This document shows, piece after piece, positions 6,713-11,284 of a stretch of 12,742 nucleotides of DNA (position 1 is its first letter; each line of letters begins with the position of its first letter). Origin of the DNA: Acidobacteriota bacterium. Lineage in GTDB: Bacteria > Acidobacteriota > Terriglobia > Acidiferrales > 2-02-FULL-67-57. Under the pieces are notes generated by a model. That model saw only the letters and a program-made list of their open reading frames with translations, did no database searches and had not been told where the DNA came from. Both the position numbers and the translations under genes were made by a program. Location: the NCBI GenBank assembly GCA_016189965.1, contig JACPRL010000096.1:1-12742 (forward strand), written 5' to 3'.

Positions 6713-6744
6713 GCCACAAAGCCACAAAGACACGAAGGCACGAA
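6713..6744 (+). repeat. Tandem octamers GVCACRRA (4 units)
   Basis: Four uninterrupted 8-bp units: GCCACAAA (6713), GCCACAAA (6721), GACACGAA (6729), GGCACGAA (6737). The same octamer type makes up both arms of the repeat at 8082-8158. It runs directly into copy 1 of the two-hairpin repeat. Confidence 0.6.
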
Positions 6745-6747
6745 GAC

Positions 6748-6864
6748 GGAAGGGCACGGCTTTAGCCGTGCCGAAAAAAAGCTGCGCGCAGCGCAACCGC
6801 GGAAGGGGTCCGGGGAAACCCGGCGCGGGTGTCCCCGCCGCCCGCTGGTTGTGCAACCGCTTCT
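6748..6864 (+). repeat. Two-hairpin dispersed repeat, copy 1
   Basis: Layout: GGAAG, hairpin GGCACGGC-TTTA-GCCGTGCC (6753-6772), GAAAAAAA, a perfect palindrome GCTGCGCGCAGC (6781-6792), then a 12-bp imperfect hairpin with arms at 6810-6821 and 6827-6838 and a 5-nt loop, and a tail GGTTGTGCAACCGCTTCT ending at 6864. Copies 2 (7623-7850) and 3 (11036-11185) share this order. The tail overlaps the presumed start of the dienelactone hydrolase gene. Confidence 0.8.
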
Positions 6865-7588
6865 CGCTATTTTGATAGGCTTCGGCACGCTCCTCAGCCA
6901 CGCCAACGAAACCTCGGCCGTGCGCTACGCCAGCGGCGAGGAGATGGTTGAAGGCTATCTGGTGAAGCCGGCCGGGGCCGGCCCCTTCCCGGCCATCATC
7001 GTCATCCACGAGTGGTGGGGCCTGAACGAGCAGGTGAAGGAAGAAGCCGAGCGCCTGGCCAGCGAGGGCTACGTGGCGCTGGCGGTGGACCTCTACCGCG
7101 GCCGCGCCACCAGCAATCCCGACGAGGCCCACGAACTCTCCCGCGGGCTCCCCCGGGACCGCGCTGTGCGCGACCTGCGGGCTGCGTTCAGCTATCTGGC
7201 CAGCCGGGCTGATGTGCGGGCCGACCGCATCGGCGCCCTCGGCTGGTGCATGGGCGGCGGCTATTCGCTGGAACTGGCGATGGCCGAGCCGCGCCTGGCG
7301 GCCAGCATCATCTACTACGGCCGCTTGGCGACCGATGAGAGCCTGCTCGCGCAAATCCGCGCGCCCGTGCTGGGGCTGTTCGGGGAAGACGACCGCGGGA
7401 TTCCGGCGAGCAGCGTCCGCGCCTTTGAAAACTCAATGAAGAAGCTGGGGAAGGCCGCGGAGGTGCACATCTATCCCGGCGCCGGTCACGCCTTCGCCAA
7501 CCAGACGCGGCCCTCCTACCGCGAAGCCGCGGCGCGGGATGCTTGGGAGAAGACGCGCGCCTTTCTCCGCGCCAACTTGCAAAACTAG
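6851..7588 (+). CDS. Secreted dienelactone hydrolase family protein
   Basis: 245 residues from the GTG at 6851. The frame stays open upstream to 6641, but that part translates repeat DNA, so I take the first start giving a signal peptide (MQPLLAILIGFGTLLSHA, cleavage before NE). No Shine-Dalgarno is visible, and the signal lacks the usual basic n-region. The body is a complete alpha/beta hydrolase of the DLH family (carboxymethylenebutenolidase type): Glu54 in VIHEWWGL, nucleophile Cys133 in GWCMGGG, Asp181 in GEDDRGIP and His213 in GAGHAF. The family hydrolyses dienelactones or other small esters and lactones; secreted members have mostly unknown substrates. The first codons lie in the tail of repeat copy 1, so the original start has probably been replaced. 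If expressed, it may depend on read-through from the DUF971 gene 176 nt upstream. Confidence 0.8.
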   Translation: MQPLLAILIGFGTLLSHANETSAVRYASGEEMVEGYLVKPAGAGPFPAIIVIHEWWGLNEQVKEEAERLASEGYVALAVDLYRGRATSNPDEAHELSRGLPRDRAVRDLRAAFSYLASRADVRADRIGALGWCMGGGYSLELAMAEPRLAASIIYYGRLATDESLLAQIRAPVLGLFGEDDRGIPASSVRAFENSMKKLGKAAEVHIYPGAGHAFANQTRPSYREAAARDAWEKTRAFLRANLQN

Positions 7589-7622
7589 AATCCATTTCAA
7601 AACCGCCAATTGGGGCGGACTG

Positions 7623-7850
7623 GGAAGGGCACGGCTTTAGAGTGTGTGTGACAACCCGCGATTTCGTCAGGGCACGCCTTCAGGCGTGCCGTAAGCCTCG
7701 CCCTTTCAACGCGGCTTTAGCCGCTGAGGGCATCAAAAGCTAGTTTTCACACAGACTCTTTAGCCGTGCCGAAAAAAAGCTGCGCGGAGCGCAACCGCGG
7801 AAGGGGTGCGGGGAAACCCTCTGTGGGTGTCCCCGCCGCAGCCTGGCTGA
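7623..7850 (+). repeat. Two-hairpin dispersed repeat, copy 2, split by an insertion
   Basis: Starts GGAAGGGCACGG CTTTAG (7623-7640), is interrupted, and resumes at CTTTAG CCGTGCCG (7758 onward), then GAAAAAAA, GCTGCGCGGAGC (7779-7790, palindrome with one mismatch), and the second hairpin with arms 7808-7819 and 7825-7836 (11 of 12 positions pair, loop TCTGT). Removing 7641-7763 restores the intact GGCACGGC-TTTA-GCCGTGCC hairpin of copy 1. The 3' tail is more diverged than in copies 1 and 3, so its end is approximate. Confidence 0.75.
7641..7757. mobile_element. MITE-like 117-bp insertion with TIRs and 6-bp target duplication
   Basis: The ends are imperfect terminal inverted repeats: AGTGTGTGTGACAACCCGC from 7641 inward, and AGTCTGTGTGAAAACTAGC read on the minus strand from 7757 (15 of 19 match). 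CTTTAG occurs immediately on both sides (7635-7640 and 7758-7763) while the uninterrupted copy 1 has it once, as expected of a target-site duplication. The element encodes no protein. Inside are two more hairpins, GGCACGCC-TTCA-GGCGTGCC (7671-7690) and GCGGC-TTTA-GCCGC (7711-7724), resembling the hairpin it landed in. It would be moved by a transposase supplied elsewhere. Confidence 0.7.
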
Positions 7851-7917
7851 ACTATGACTGACAGCGCACAAACTCGTAGTTCAACGCCCCGAACCGCCCC
7901 GCGACCCCAGCCAGTGG

Positions 7918-7937
7918 GGCAGACACCTTTGTCTGCC
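7918..7937. repeat. Tetraloop hairpin GGCAGACA-CCTT-TGTCTGCC
   Basis: Perfect 8-bp stem with a CCTT loop. The stem resembles GACAGACA/TGTCTGTC of the repeats at 9665 and 9894 (one paired change), so it is probably a diverged relative. It is preceded by GTGG rather than GTAG. Confidence 0.5.
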
Positions 7938-8081
7938 GGCCCCCGCGGCGTCGGGGCCACCCGCCCGCCCTCCGAGCAAAACAGGCTCTCAGGCGAAAAT
8001 TTATCTGTGCCGAACGCGGGAAATCCCCGTGCCCAACCCGGCAGCAACGCGACGCAAACGGCCCACGACGGCCCTCATCAG

Positions 8082-8158
8082 GCCACAGAGGCACGGAGGC
8101 ACAGAGAAATACGGTTTCCAGAAATCTCTGTGTCACTGTGTCTTTGTGTCTCGGTGGC
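8082..8158. repeat. Octamer-based inverted repeat abutting the ACT gene
   Basis: Left arm: GCCACAGA, GGCACGGA, GGCACAGA (8082-8105). Right arm on the minus strand from 8158: GCCACCGA, GACACAAA, GACACAGT, GACACAGA. All fit GVCACRRA. The arms pair imperfectly around about 20 nt. The right end reaches the stop codon of the ACT gene (8160-8158). It could serve as a terminator for that leftward unit, though the T tract is missing. Confidence 0.6.
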
Positions 8159-8544
8159 TAGACCAGGTCGGCGGCCTTCTTCAGGTCGGATACCGCCAGA
8201 ATGATGAGGGCTTTCGGCGCTCCGCGCTCGATGCTGCCGTAGGCGTAGTCCACATTCAGCTTGTGCTCGGCCAGCTTGCGCGTGACGCGCCCCAGAGCGC
8301 CAGGACGGTCCGAGAGCCGCACCGCCAGCACCTGTTCTTCGGTGAACTGCACGCCCATCTGCTGGAAGATTTTCCGCGCCGTGTCCGGGTGGTTCACCAC
8401 CACGCGCACGTTGCCCCAGCCGCGGACATCGGAAGCCATGATGGCCTCGATGTTGACCGCTTTGGCGGCCAGCGCGCTGCACGTCTCCGCCAGCGCCCCC
8501 GGCCGGTTCTCGAGCAGAAGCGAGAACTGCGTCACGATGGGCAT
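8158..8544 (-). CDS. Double ACT-domain protein
   Basis: 128 residues, ATG at 8544 with AAGGAG about 6-7 nt upstream. It consists of two ACT domains, about 3-65 and 70-126. Each has the RPGAL signature at the loop between the first strand and helix (14-18 and 80-84), where small ligands, usually amino acids, bind in this family. There is no catalytic domain, so it is a stand-alone regulatory protein, probably cytoplasmic, of the kind annotated as 'amino acid-binding ACT domain protein'. Ligand and target are unknown. It lies 86 nt downstream of the STAS gene on the same strand, with a stem-loop in the gap, so cotranscription is possible but not certain. The stop codon touches the octamer repeat downstream. 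Confidence 0.8.
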   Translation of the reverse strand: MPIVTQFSLLLENRPGALAETCSALAAKAVNIEAIMASDVRGWGNVRVVVNHPDTARKIFQQMGVQFTEEQVLAVRLSDRPGALGRVTRKLAEHKLNVDYAYGSIERGAPKALIILAVSDLKKAADLV

Positions 8545-8565
8545 CGGGGCTCCTTCTCAACCCGA

Positions 8566-8617
8566 AGGTTTGCCGCCTCGGAGGCTCCGGGGAAAGGAAC
8601 CGAACCGGGGCAAACCT
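8566..8617 (-). other. Inverted repeat between STAS and ACT genes
   Basis: AGGTTTGCC (8566-8574) and GGCAAACCT (8609-8617) can form a 9-bp stem around 34 nt that itself contains a small GCCTC/GAGGC hairpin. On the minus strand it lies after the STAS stop and ends about 20 nt before the ACT start. No T run follows, so an attenuator or RNA-processing site is as likely as a terminator. Confidence 0.35.
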
Positions 8618-8630
8618 CGGAGGAGGATTG

Positions 8631-8975
8631 TCAGCTGAAGCTCTGGACGGCCGTGTTCTCGTCGTTGTGGATTTCAAACACGGTGTAGAGCTTGGTGATG
8701 GTCAGTAAGTCGTTGACCTTGTCGGTCAGGTTGGCCAGCTTCAGCATCCCGCCCTTGTTCTTGACGGTGGTGAAGCCGGAGACCAGTTCGCCCAACCCCG
8801 AGCTGTCGATGTAGCCCACCTGGCCGAGGTTGAGGACGATTTTCTTCTTGCCCTGGTCGAGCAGTTCGTGCAGGGTCTGGCGCAATTGGGCGCTGGCGTC
8901 GCCGAGCGTCAGCCGCCCGCTCAGGTCGACGACCGTCACCCCGCCCACTTCGCGCTTGTCGATTTTCACGCTCAC
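8631..8975 (-). CDS. STAS-domain anti-sigma factor antagonist (SpoIIAA/RsbV type)
   Basis: 114 residues. Start is the GTG at 8975, with AAGGAG 8-9 nt upstream inside the end of the kinase gene; its GTGA overlaps that gene's stop by 4 nt. The fold pattern is a complete STAS domain: VTVVDLSGRLTLGDAS, KKIVLNLGQVGYIDSSGLGEL and GGMLKLANL. Asp57-Ser58-Ser59-Gly60 is the phosphorylation loop; by analogy with SpoIIAA, Ser58 would be phosphorylated by the partner kinase, and the unphosphorylated form would bind the kinase and free a sigma factor or other target. The overlap with a SpoIIAB/RsbW-type kinase makes the pairing clear. No sigma factor or PP2C phosphatase gene is in the window. Confidence 0.88.
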   Translation of the reverse strand: MSVKIDKREVGGVTVVDLSGRLTLGDASAQLRQTLHELLDQGKKKIVLNLGQVGYIDSSGLGELVSGFTTVKNKGGMLKLANLTDKVNDLLTITKLYTVFEIHNDENTAVQSFS

Positions 8976-9445
8976 GATCGTTTCTCCTTTTCAGAATTCG
9001 AACCCACCGATCCCCGGTTGTTGGAGGAGTACCGCTTGGTCAACTTGACGCTCGCGCCGCCGTTGCACCCGCATTTCACCGCCAGTTCGTCCACGAAACA
9101 CCGCACCAGGAACAGCCCCCGCCCGGAGGTCTTCAGCAGGTGCTCGTCCTGGCGCGGGTCGGGCACCGCCGCCAGGTTGAACCCGGGGCCCTGGTCGTGC
9201 ACCTCCACTTCCAGACGGTCGGGGTGCAAGGCAAAATGCAGGCCGATGGGCTTGCGGCGGTCGCCCCGGTTACCATGCTCCAGCGCGTTGATCAGGCACT
9301 CGCGCACCGCCATGCTGATCTTGTATTGTTCGCCCTCGTCGAAGCCCACCGAGCCGGCCACACTGCGGGTCAACTCCTCCCCGAGGTCAACGCTCTCGAT
9401 TCGGCTCTCCAGCGTCAATTCGACACGGCGGGGTGGCTTGTCCAT
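8972..9445 (-). CDS. Anti-sigma regulatory factor, serine kinase (SpoIIAB/RsbW type)
   Basis: 157 residues from the ATG at 9445. The GHKL ATPase motifs are in order: N box at 44-59 with Glu49, Asn53 and HGN (57-59), G1 DQGPG (84-88), and G2 SGRGLFLV (107-114). The domain length fits the HATPase_c_2 anti-sigma family, which phosphorylates its STAS partner and holds a sigma factor or another target. The tail (about 139-157: SSNNRGSVGSNSEKEKRS) is polar and extra. The start is uncertain: a strong AGGAGG (9478-9473) lies 27 nt from the ATG, but only 9 nt from an in-frame CTG at 9463, so initiation there (LDGSRCMDKPP) is possible. The predicted promoter at 9493-9522 puts the transcript start near 9486, leaving a short leader. 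It overlaps the STAS gene by GTGA. Confidence 0.85.
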   Translation of the reverse strand: MDKPPRRVELTLESRIESVDLGEELTRSVAGSVGFDEGEQYKISMAVRECLINALEHGNRGDRRKPIGLHFALHPDRLEVEVHDQGPGFNLAAVPDPRQDEHLLKTSGRGLFLVRCFVDELAVKCGCNGGASVKLTKRYSSNNRGSVGSNSEKEKRS

Positions 9446-9492
9446 ACAACGCGAGCCGTCCAGCGAATTCCCCCTCCTGCGGCAAGCGCATA

Positions 9493-9522
9493 AGTCTACA
9501 CGCCGCCCCCCCGCCGCGTCAA
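9493..9522 (-). promoter_or_regulatory. Candidate promoter for the kinase-STAS unit
   Basis: Minus strand: TTGACG (9522-9517), 18-nt G-rich spacer, TAGACT (9498-9493). Start near 9486, just before the AGGAGG at 9478-9473. The -35 matches five of six and the -10 four of six positions. Confidence 0.45.
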
Positions 9523-9664
9523 CCACCGTCACGCCTGGGGAATAGCCTACTCACATGGTATCCTCTCTGTGCGGCTGCGGTGTCTTAGCCCGAAACGGCG
9601 GGCTCCGCTGGGGATGACACGGGGGCAAAGGGGCTGCGAGATAAGGTGTAACTGTCCTAGCGTC

Positions 9665-9718
9665 GTCAGTAGGACAGACATTCCTGTCTGTCACGGGGGC
9701 GTCAGCCCCCGCTTTCTG
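9665..9718 (+). repeat. GTAG double-hairpin repeat, copy 1
   Basis: GTAG (9669-9672), hairpin GACAGACA-TTCC-TGTCTGTC (9673-9692), then CGGGGGC-GTCA-GCCCCCG (9694-9711) and CTTTCTG. The GTAG head followed by a hairpin matches the layout of the REP-like units at 5240 and 12684. A near-identical copy is at 9894-9946. Confidence 0.75.
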
Positions 9719-9756
9719 CGCCTGCCCTCCGACCAAAAGTTCTTCCCAGTTCAGCC

Positions 9757-9802
9757 CAGCGGCTCCCGCCGCTGTGAACCCTGTGGCAGGAACCACAGGG
9801 TT
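9757..9802. repeat. Two adjacent hairpins
   Basis: CAGCGGC-TCCC-GCCGCTG (9757-9774), then AACCCTGTGG (9777-9786) and CCACAGGGTT (9793-9802), a perfect 10-bp stem around CAGGAA. The second is related to the hairpin at 10033-10056, which has ACCCTG and CAGGGT outer arms and an AGGA loop. Confidence 0.55.
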
Positions 9803-9893
9803 GAGCATCAGAGGGGCGAAGGCGGCAAGTTGACCCACCGCAGAAAAATGAGGCGGAAGCATAGCCGAAGGGCCTCTCCGCGTTTTTCAGTTT

Positions 9894-9946
9894 GTCGGTA
9901 GGACAGACATTCTTGTCTGTCACGGGGGCGCAGCCCCCGCTTTCTG
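9894..9946 (+). repeat. GTAG double-hairpin repeat, copy 2
   Basis: GTAG (9898-9901), GACAGACA-TTCT-TGTCTGTC (9902-9921), CGGGGGC-GCA-GCCCCCG (9923-9939), CTTTCTG. Compared with copy 1 the two core differences are in the loops (TTCC to TTCT, GTCA to GCA); all stem bases are kept. Confidence 0.75.
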
Positions 9947-9988
9947 TCGTACTCGGGGGGCAACCCAGCGTGTGCTTTATCCCGCTTG

Positions 9989-10008
9989 CCCTGAGTGAAG
10001 TCGAAGGG
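9989..10008 (+). repeat. Short semi-palindromic element (CCCTGAG...GAAGGG)
   Basis: A 20-bp block starting CCCTGAGTGAAG and ending TCGAAGGG, with a degenerate second part (CAAGTCGAGGGG) about 5 bp on. I recall closely similar blocks as frequent intergenic repeats in Chloroflexota and Acidobacteriota assemblies, but only one full copy is in this window. Confidence 0.3.
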
Positions 10009-10032
10009 AGCCAAGTCGAGGGGCGCCGCTGG

Positions 10033-10056
10033 ACCCTGGGGCAGGAGCCTCAGGGT
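10033..10056. repeat. 10-bp hairpin with AGGA loop
   Basis: ACCCTGGGGC (10033-10042), AGGA, GCCTCAGGGT (10047-10056); nine Watson-Crick pairs and one G-T. It shares outer arms with the hairpin at 9777-9802. Confidence 0.5.
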
Positions 10057-10122
10057 TGGACTCAAATTGAGACACTAGCGCCGCCCGACTTTCCTTGACG
10101 CCGCCGGAACCCGGATGGGAAA

Positions 10123-10833
10123 ATGCTCCCGATGAGACGGAGCGTCATGACCGGGCTGGCGCTGGCTGGGGCGCTGCTGCTGACGCTTGCCGCGCCGCCG
10201 CCCGGCGAAGCCAAGACCTTCACCTACAAGGTCAAGCACCAACACACCTTCGGCAGTTGCGAAGGCGAGTTGAGCGTCACGGAAACCGAAGTCCGCTACG
10301 AAACCCCCAACCGCGAGGATGCGCGCATCTGGACCTATGACCGCATCAAGAAGGTCGAGCGCCCCGGCTCGCACCGGCTGACGGTTTACACCTACGAGGA
10401 CCAAGCGCTGCAGTTCGGGCGCGACAAACCCTTCGATTTCGAGTTCCTCGACGGCGAGGTCAGCGACGACCTGTTCGCTTTCCTGGTGAGCCGGCTGGGG
10501 CAGCGCGAGGGCGCGCAGCCGCCCGCCGAGCCGCCCGGGGGTCGCTACGAGCTGGCCGCCAAACACCTGCACACCTTCGGCGGCTGCGAGGGCACGCTGA
10601 AAATCACCGAGGAGTCCATCGAATACACCACGGATCACTCGAAGGATGCGCGCCTCTGGAAATACGTCGACATCAAGCGGTTCGAGCGCCACACCCCCTA
10701 CCGCCTTGATATTTACACCTACGAGGACCAGAGTCTGCAGTTGGGCCGCGACAAAATCTTCCGCTTTGAACTCAAGGAACCTCTCGAGCCCGTCGTCTAC
10801 GAGTTCATCCTCCAGCGCCTCACCCGCCGCTAG
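10123..10833 (+). CDS. Secreted protein of two tandem KHxHTFGxCEG domains
   Basis: 236 residues from the ATG at 10123; in-frame ATGs at 10132 and 10147 are possible alternatives, and GGATGGGA just upstream of 10123 is a fair ribosome binding site. A Sec signal peptide ends near residue 30 (GLALAGALLLTLAAPPPGEA). The rest is an internal duplication with a 109-residue offset: about 35-126 and 142-235. Matching blocks are HTFGSCEG (41-48) with HTFGGCEG (150-157), DARIWTYDRIKK with DARLWKYVDIKR, and YTYEDQALQFGRDK (89-102) with YTYEDQSLQLGRDK (198-211). Each domain has one Cys (46, 155) and reads as beta strands ending in a helix, which resembles a PH-like fold. I know of no assigned function. 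The linker (QREGAQPPAEPPGG) is Pro/Gly rich. Confidence 0.75.
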   Translation: MLPMRRSVMTGLALAGALLLTLAAPPPGEAKTFTYKVKHQHTFGSCEGELSVTETEVRYETPNREDARIWTYDRIKKVERPGSHRLTVYTYEDQALQFGRDKPFDFEFLDGEVSDDLFAFLVSRLGQREGAQPPAEPPGGRYELAAKHLHTFGGCEGTLKITEESIEYTTDHSKDARLWKYVDIKRFERHTPYRLDIYTYEDQSLQLGRDKIFRFELKEPLEPVVYEFILQRLTRR

Positions 10834-10860
10834 GCTTCCATCCCCTACAGTCTGTGCTCG

Positions 10861-10960
10861 TGTCATTCCGAACCCTTGCATGCCATGGCGGTGAGGAATC
10901 TGCTTTTTCTTCAACTCGTTCCCACAGACAAGCAGATTCCTCGCTCCGCTCGGAATGACA
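10861..10960. repeat. 100-bp long-hairpin repeat (MITE-like)
   Basis: Perfect 11-bp ends TGTCATTCCGA (10861-10871) and TCGGAATGACA (10950-10960), and perfect inner arms GAGGAATCTGCTT (10893-10905) and AAGCAGATTCCTC (10930-10942). The left internal segment is longer than the right one. No protein is encoded and no target duplication is obvious. Sitting 27 bp after the stop of the tandem-domain gene, it may end or stabilise that transcript. Confidence 0.7.
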
Positions 10961-11035
10961 AAGCGCGACTTTTTCAGCACCCTGGCTAGAAGGGGGGCAG
11001 GGCTTTAGCAAGGTGCTAAGAAAAGCCGCGGAATT

Positions 11036-11185
11036 GGAAGGGCACGGCTTCCTTGTCCCGAGTCCCGCCCGGCGGGACGAGGGAAGCCGTGCCGAAAAAA
11101 AGCTGCGCGCAGCGCCACCGCGGAAGGGGTGCGGGGAAACCCTCTTCGGATGTCCCCCCTGGCGGCAGGTTATGCAACGGCTTCT
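11036..11185 (+). repeat. Two-hairpin dispersed repeat, copy 3, with expanded first hairpin
   Basis: The first hairpin is enlarged: GGCACGGCTTCC (11041-11052) pairs with GGAAGCCGTGCC (11082-11093), and the former tetraloop now holds further self-complementary DNA including GTCCCGCC-C-GGCGGGAC (11062-11078). It is followed by GAAAAAAA, the palindrome GCTGCGCGCAGC (11102-11113), the second hairpin region (arms 11131-11142 and 11148-11159, less perfect here) and a tail GGTTATGCAACGGCTTCT ending at 11185. Confidence 0.75.
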
Positions 11186-11284
11186 ACAAGCTGTGGCAGA
11201 CCCCTGTAAGGCAACTGCGGGACGAGTCGAGGGAAGCCTCTGTGGGCTTGCTCGCAGGACGTTTTGCAACCAGCTCTCGGTTCT

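Larger units (their letters stand above)
7589..8157. other. Gene-free gap made of nested repeats (569 bp)
   Basis: No open frame here has a ribosome binding site or recognisable protein. The gap contains repeat copy 2 with a MITE-like insertion, a hairpin at 7918-7937 and an octamer-based inverted repeat at 8082-8158. The stretch 7940-8080 shows nothing I can name beyond a GGCCCC/GGGGCC inverted repeat near 7938-7958. Confidence 0.6.
9446..10122. other. Gene-free gap with promoter and repeats (677 bp)
   Basis: The left end holds the leader and promoter of the leftward kinase-STAS unit. From about 9660 it is a chain of hairpin repeats, listed separately. I see no promoter for the rightward gene at 10123; an 11-bp palindrome CTCAAATTGAG lies at 10061-10071. 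No coding region is supported. Confidence 0.6.
10834..11284. other. Gene-free gap with two large repeats (451 bp)
   Basis: Contains a 100-bp long-hairpin repeat (10861-10960) and copy 3 of the two-hairpin repeat (11036-11185). Between them, 10995-11028 holds an imperfect hairpin with TTAGCA/TGCTAA arms. From 11186 to 11284 I see nothing recognisable. No supported gene. Confidence 0.6.

Noticed and set aside
6713..6744. Octamer array considered as a CRISPR-like or VNTR coding repeat
   Set aside because: Units are only 8 bp with no spacers, so it is not CRISPR; it is not inside a supported coding frame.
6641..6850. N-terminal extension of the dienelactone hydrolase frame
   Set aside because: It translates the octamer array and repeat copy 1, overlaps the end of the DUF971 gene, and would bury the signal peptide 70 residues inside the protein.
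7854..8204. Possible small rightward gene in the repeat-rich gap
   Set aside because: The frame runs through a hairpin and the octamer repeat and into the antisense of the ACT gene; no ribosome site or recognisable motif.
8029..8688. Rightward frame of 219 codons opposite the ACT gene
   Set aside because: Antisense to a clear double-ACT protein with a good ribosome site; composition is that of a shadow frame.
10975..11030. Possible small RNA or terminator around the TTAGCA/TGCTAA hairpin
   Set aside because: The stem is short and imperfect, with no promoter or T tract, so I could not support it as a feature.
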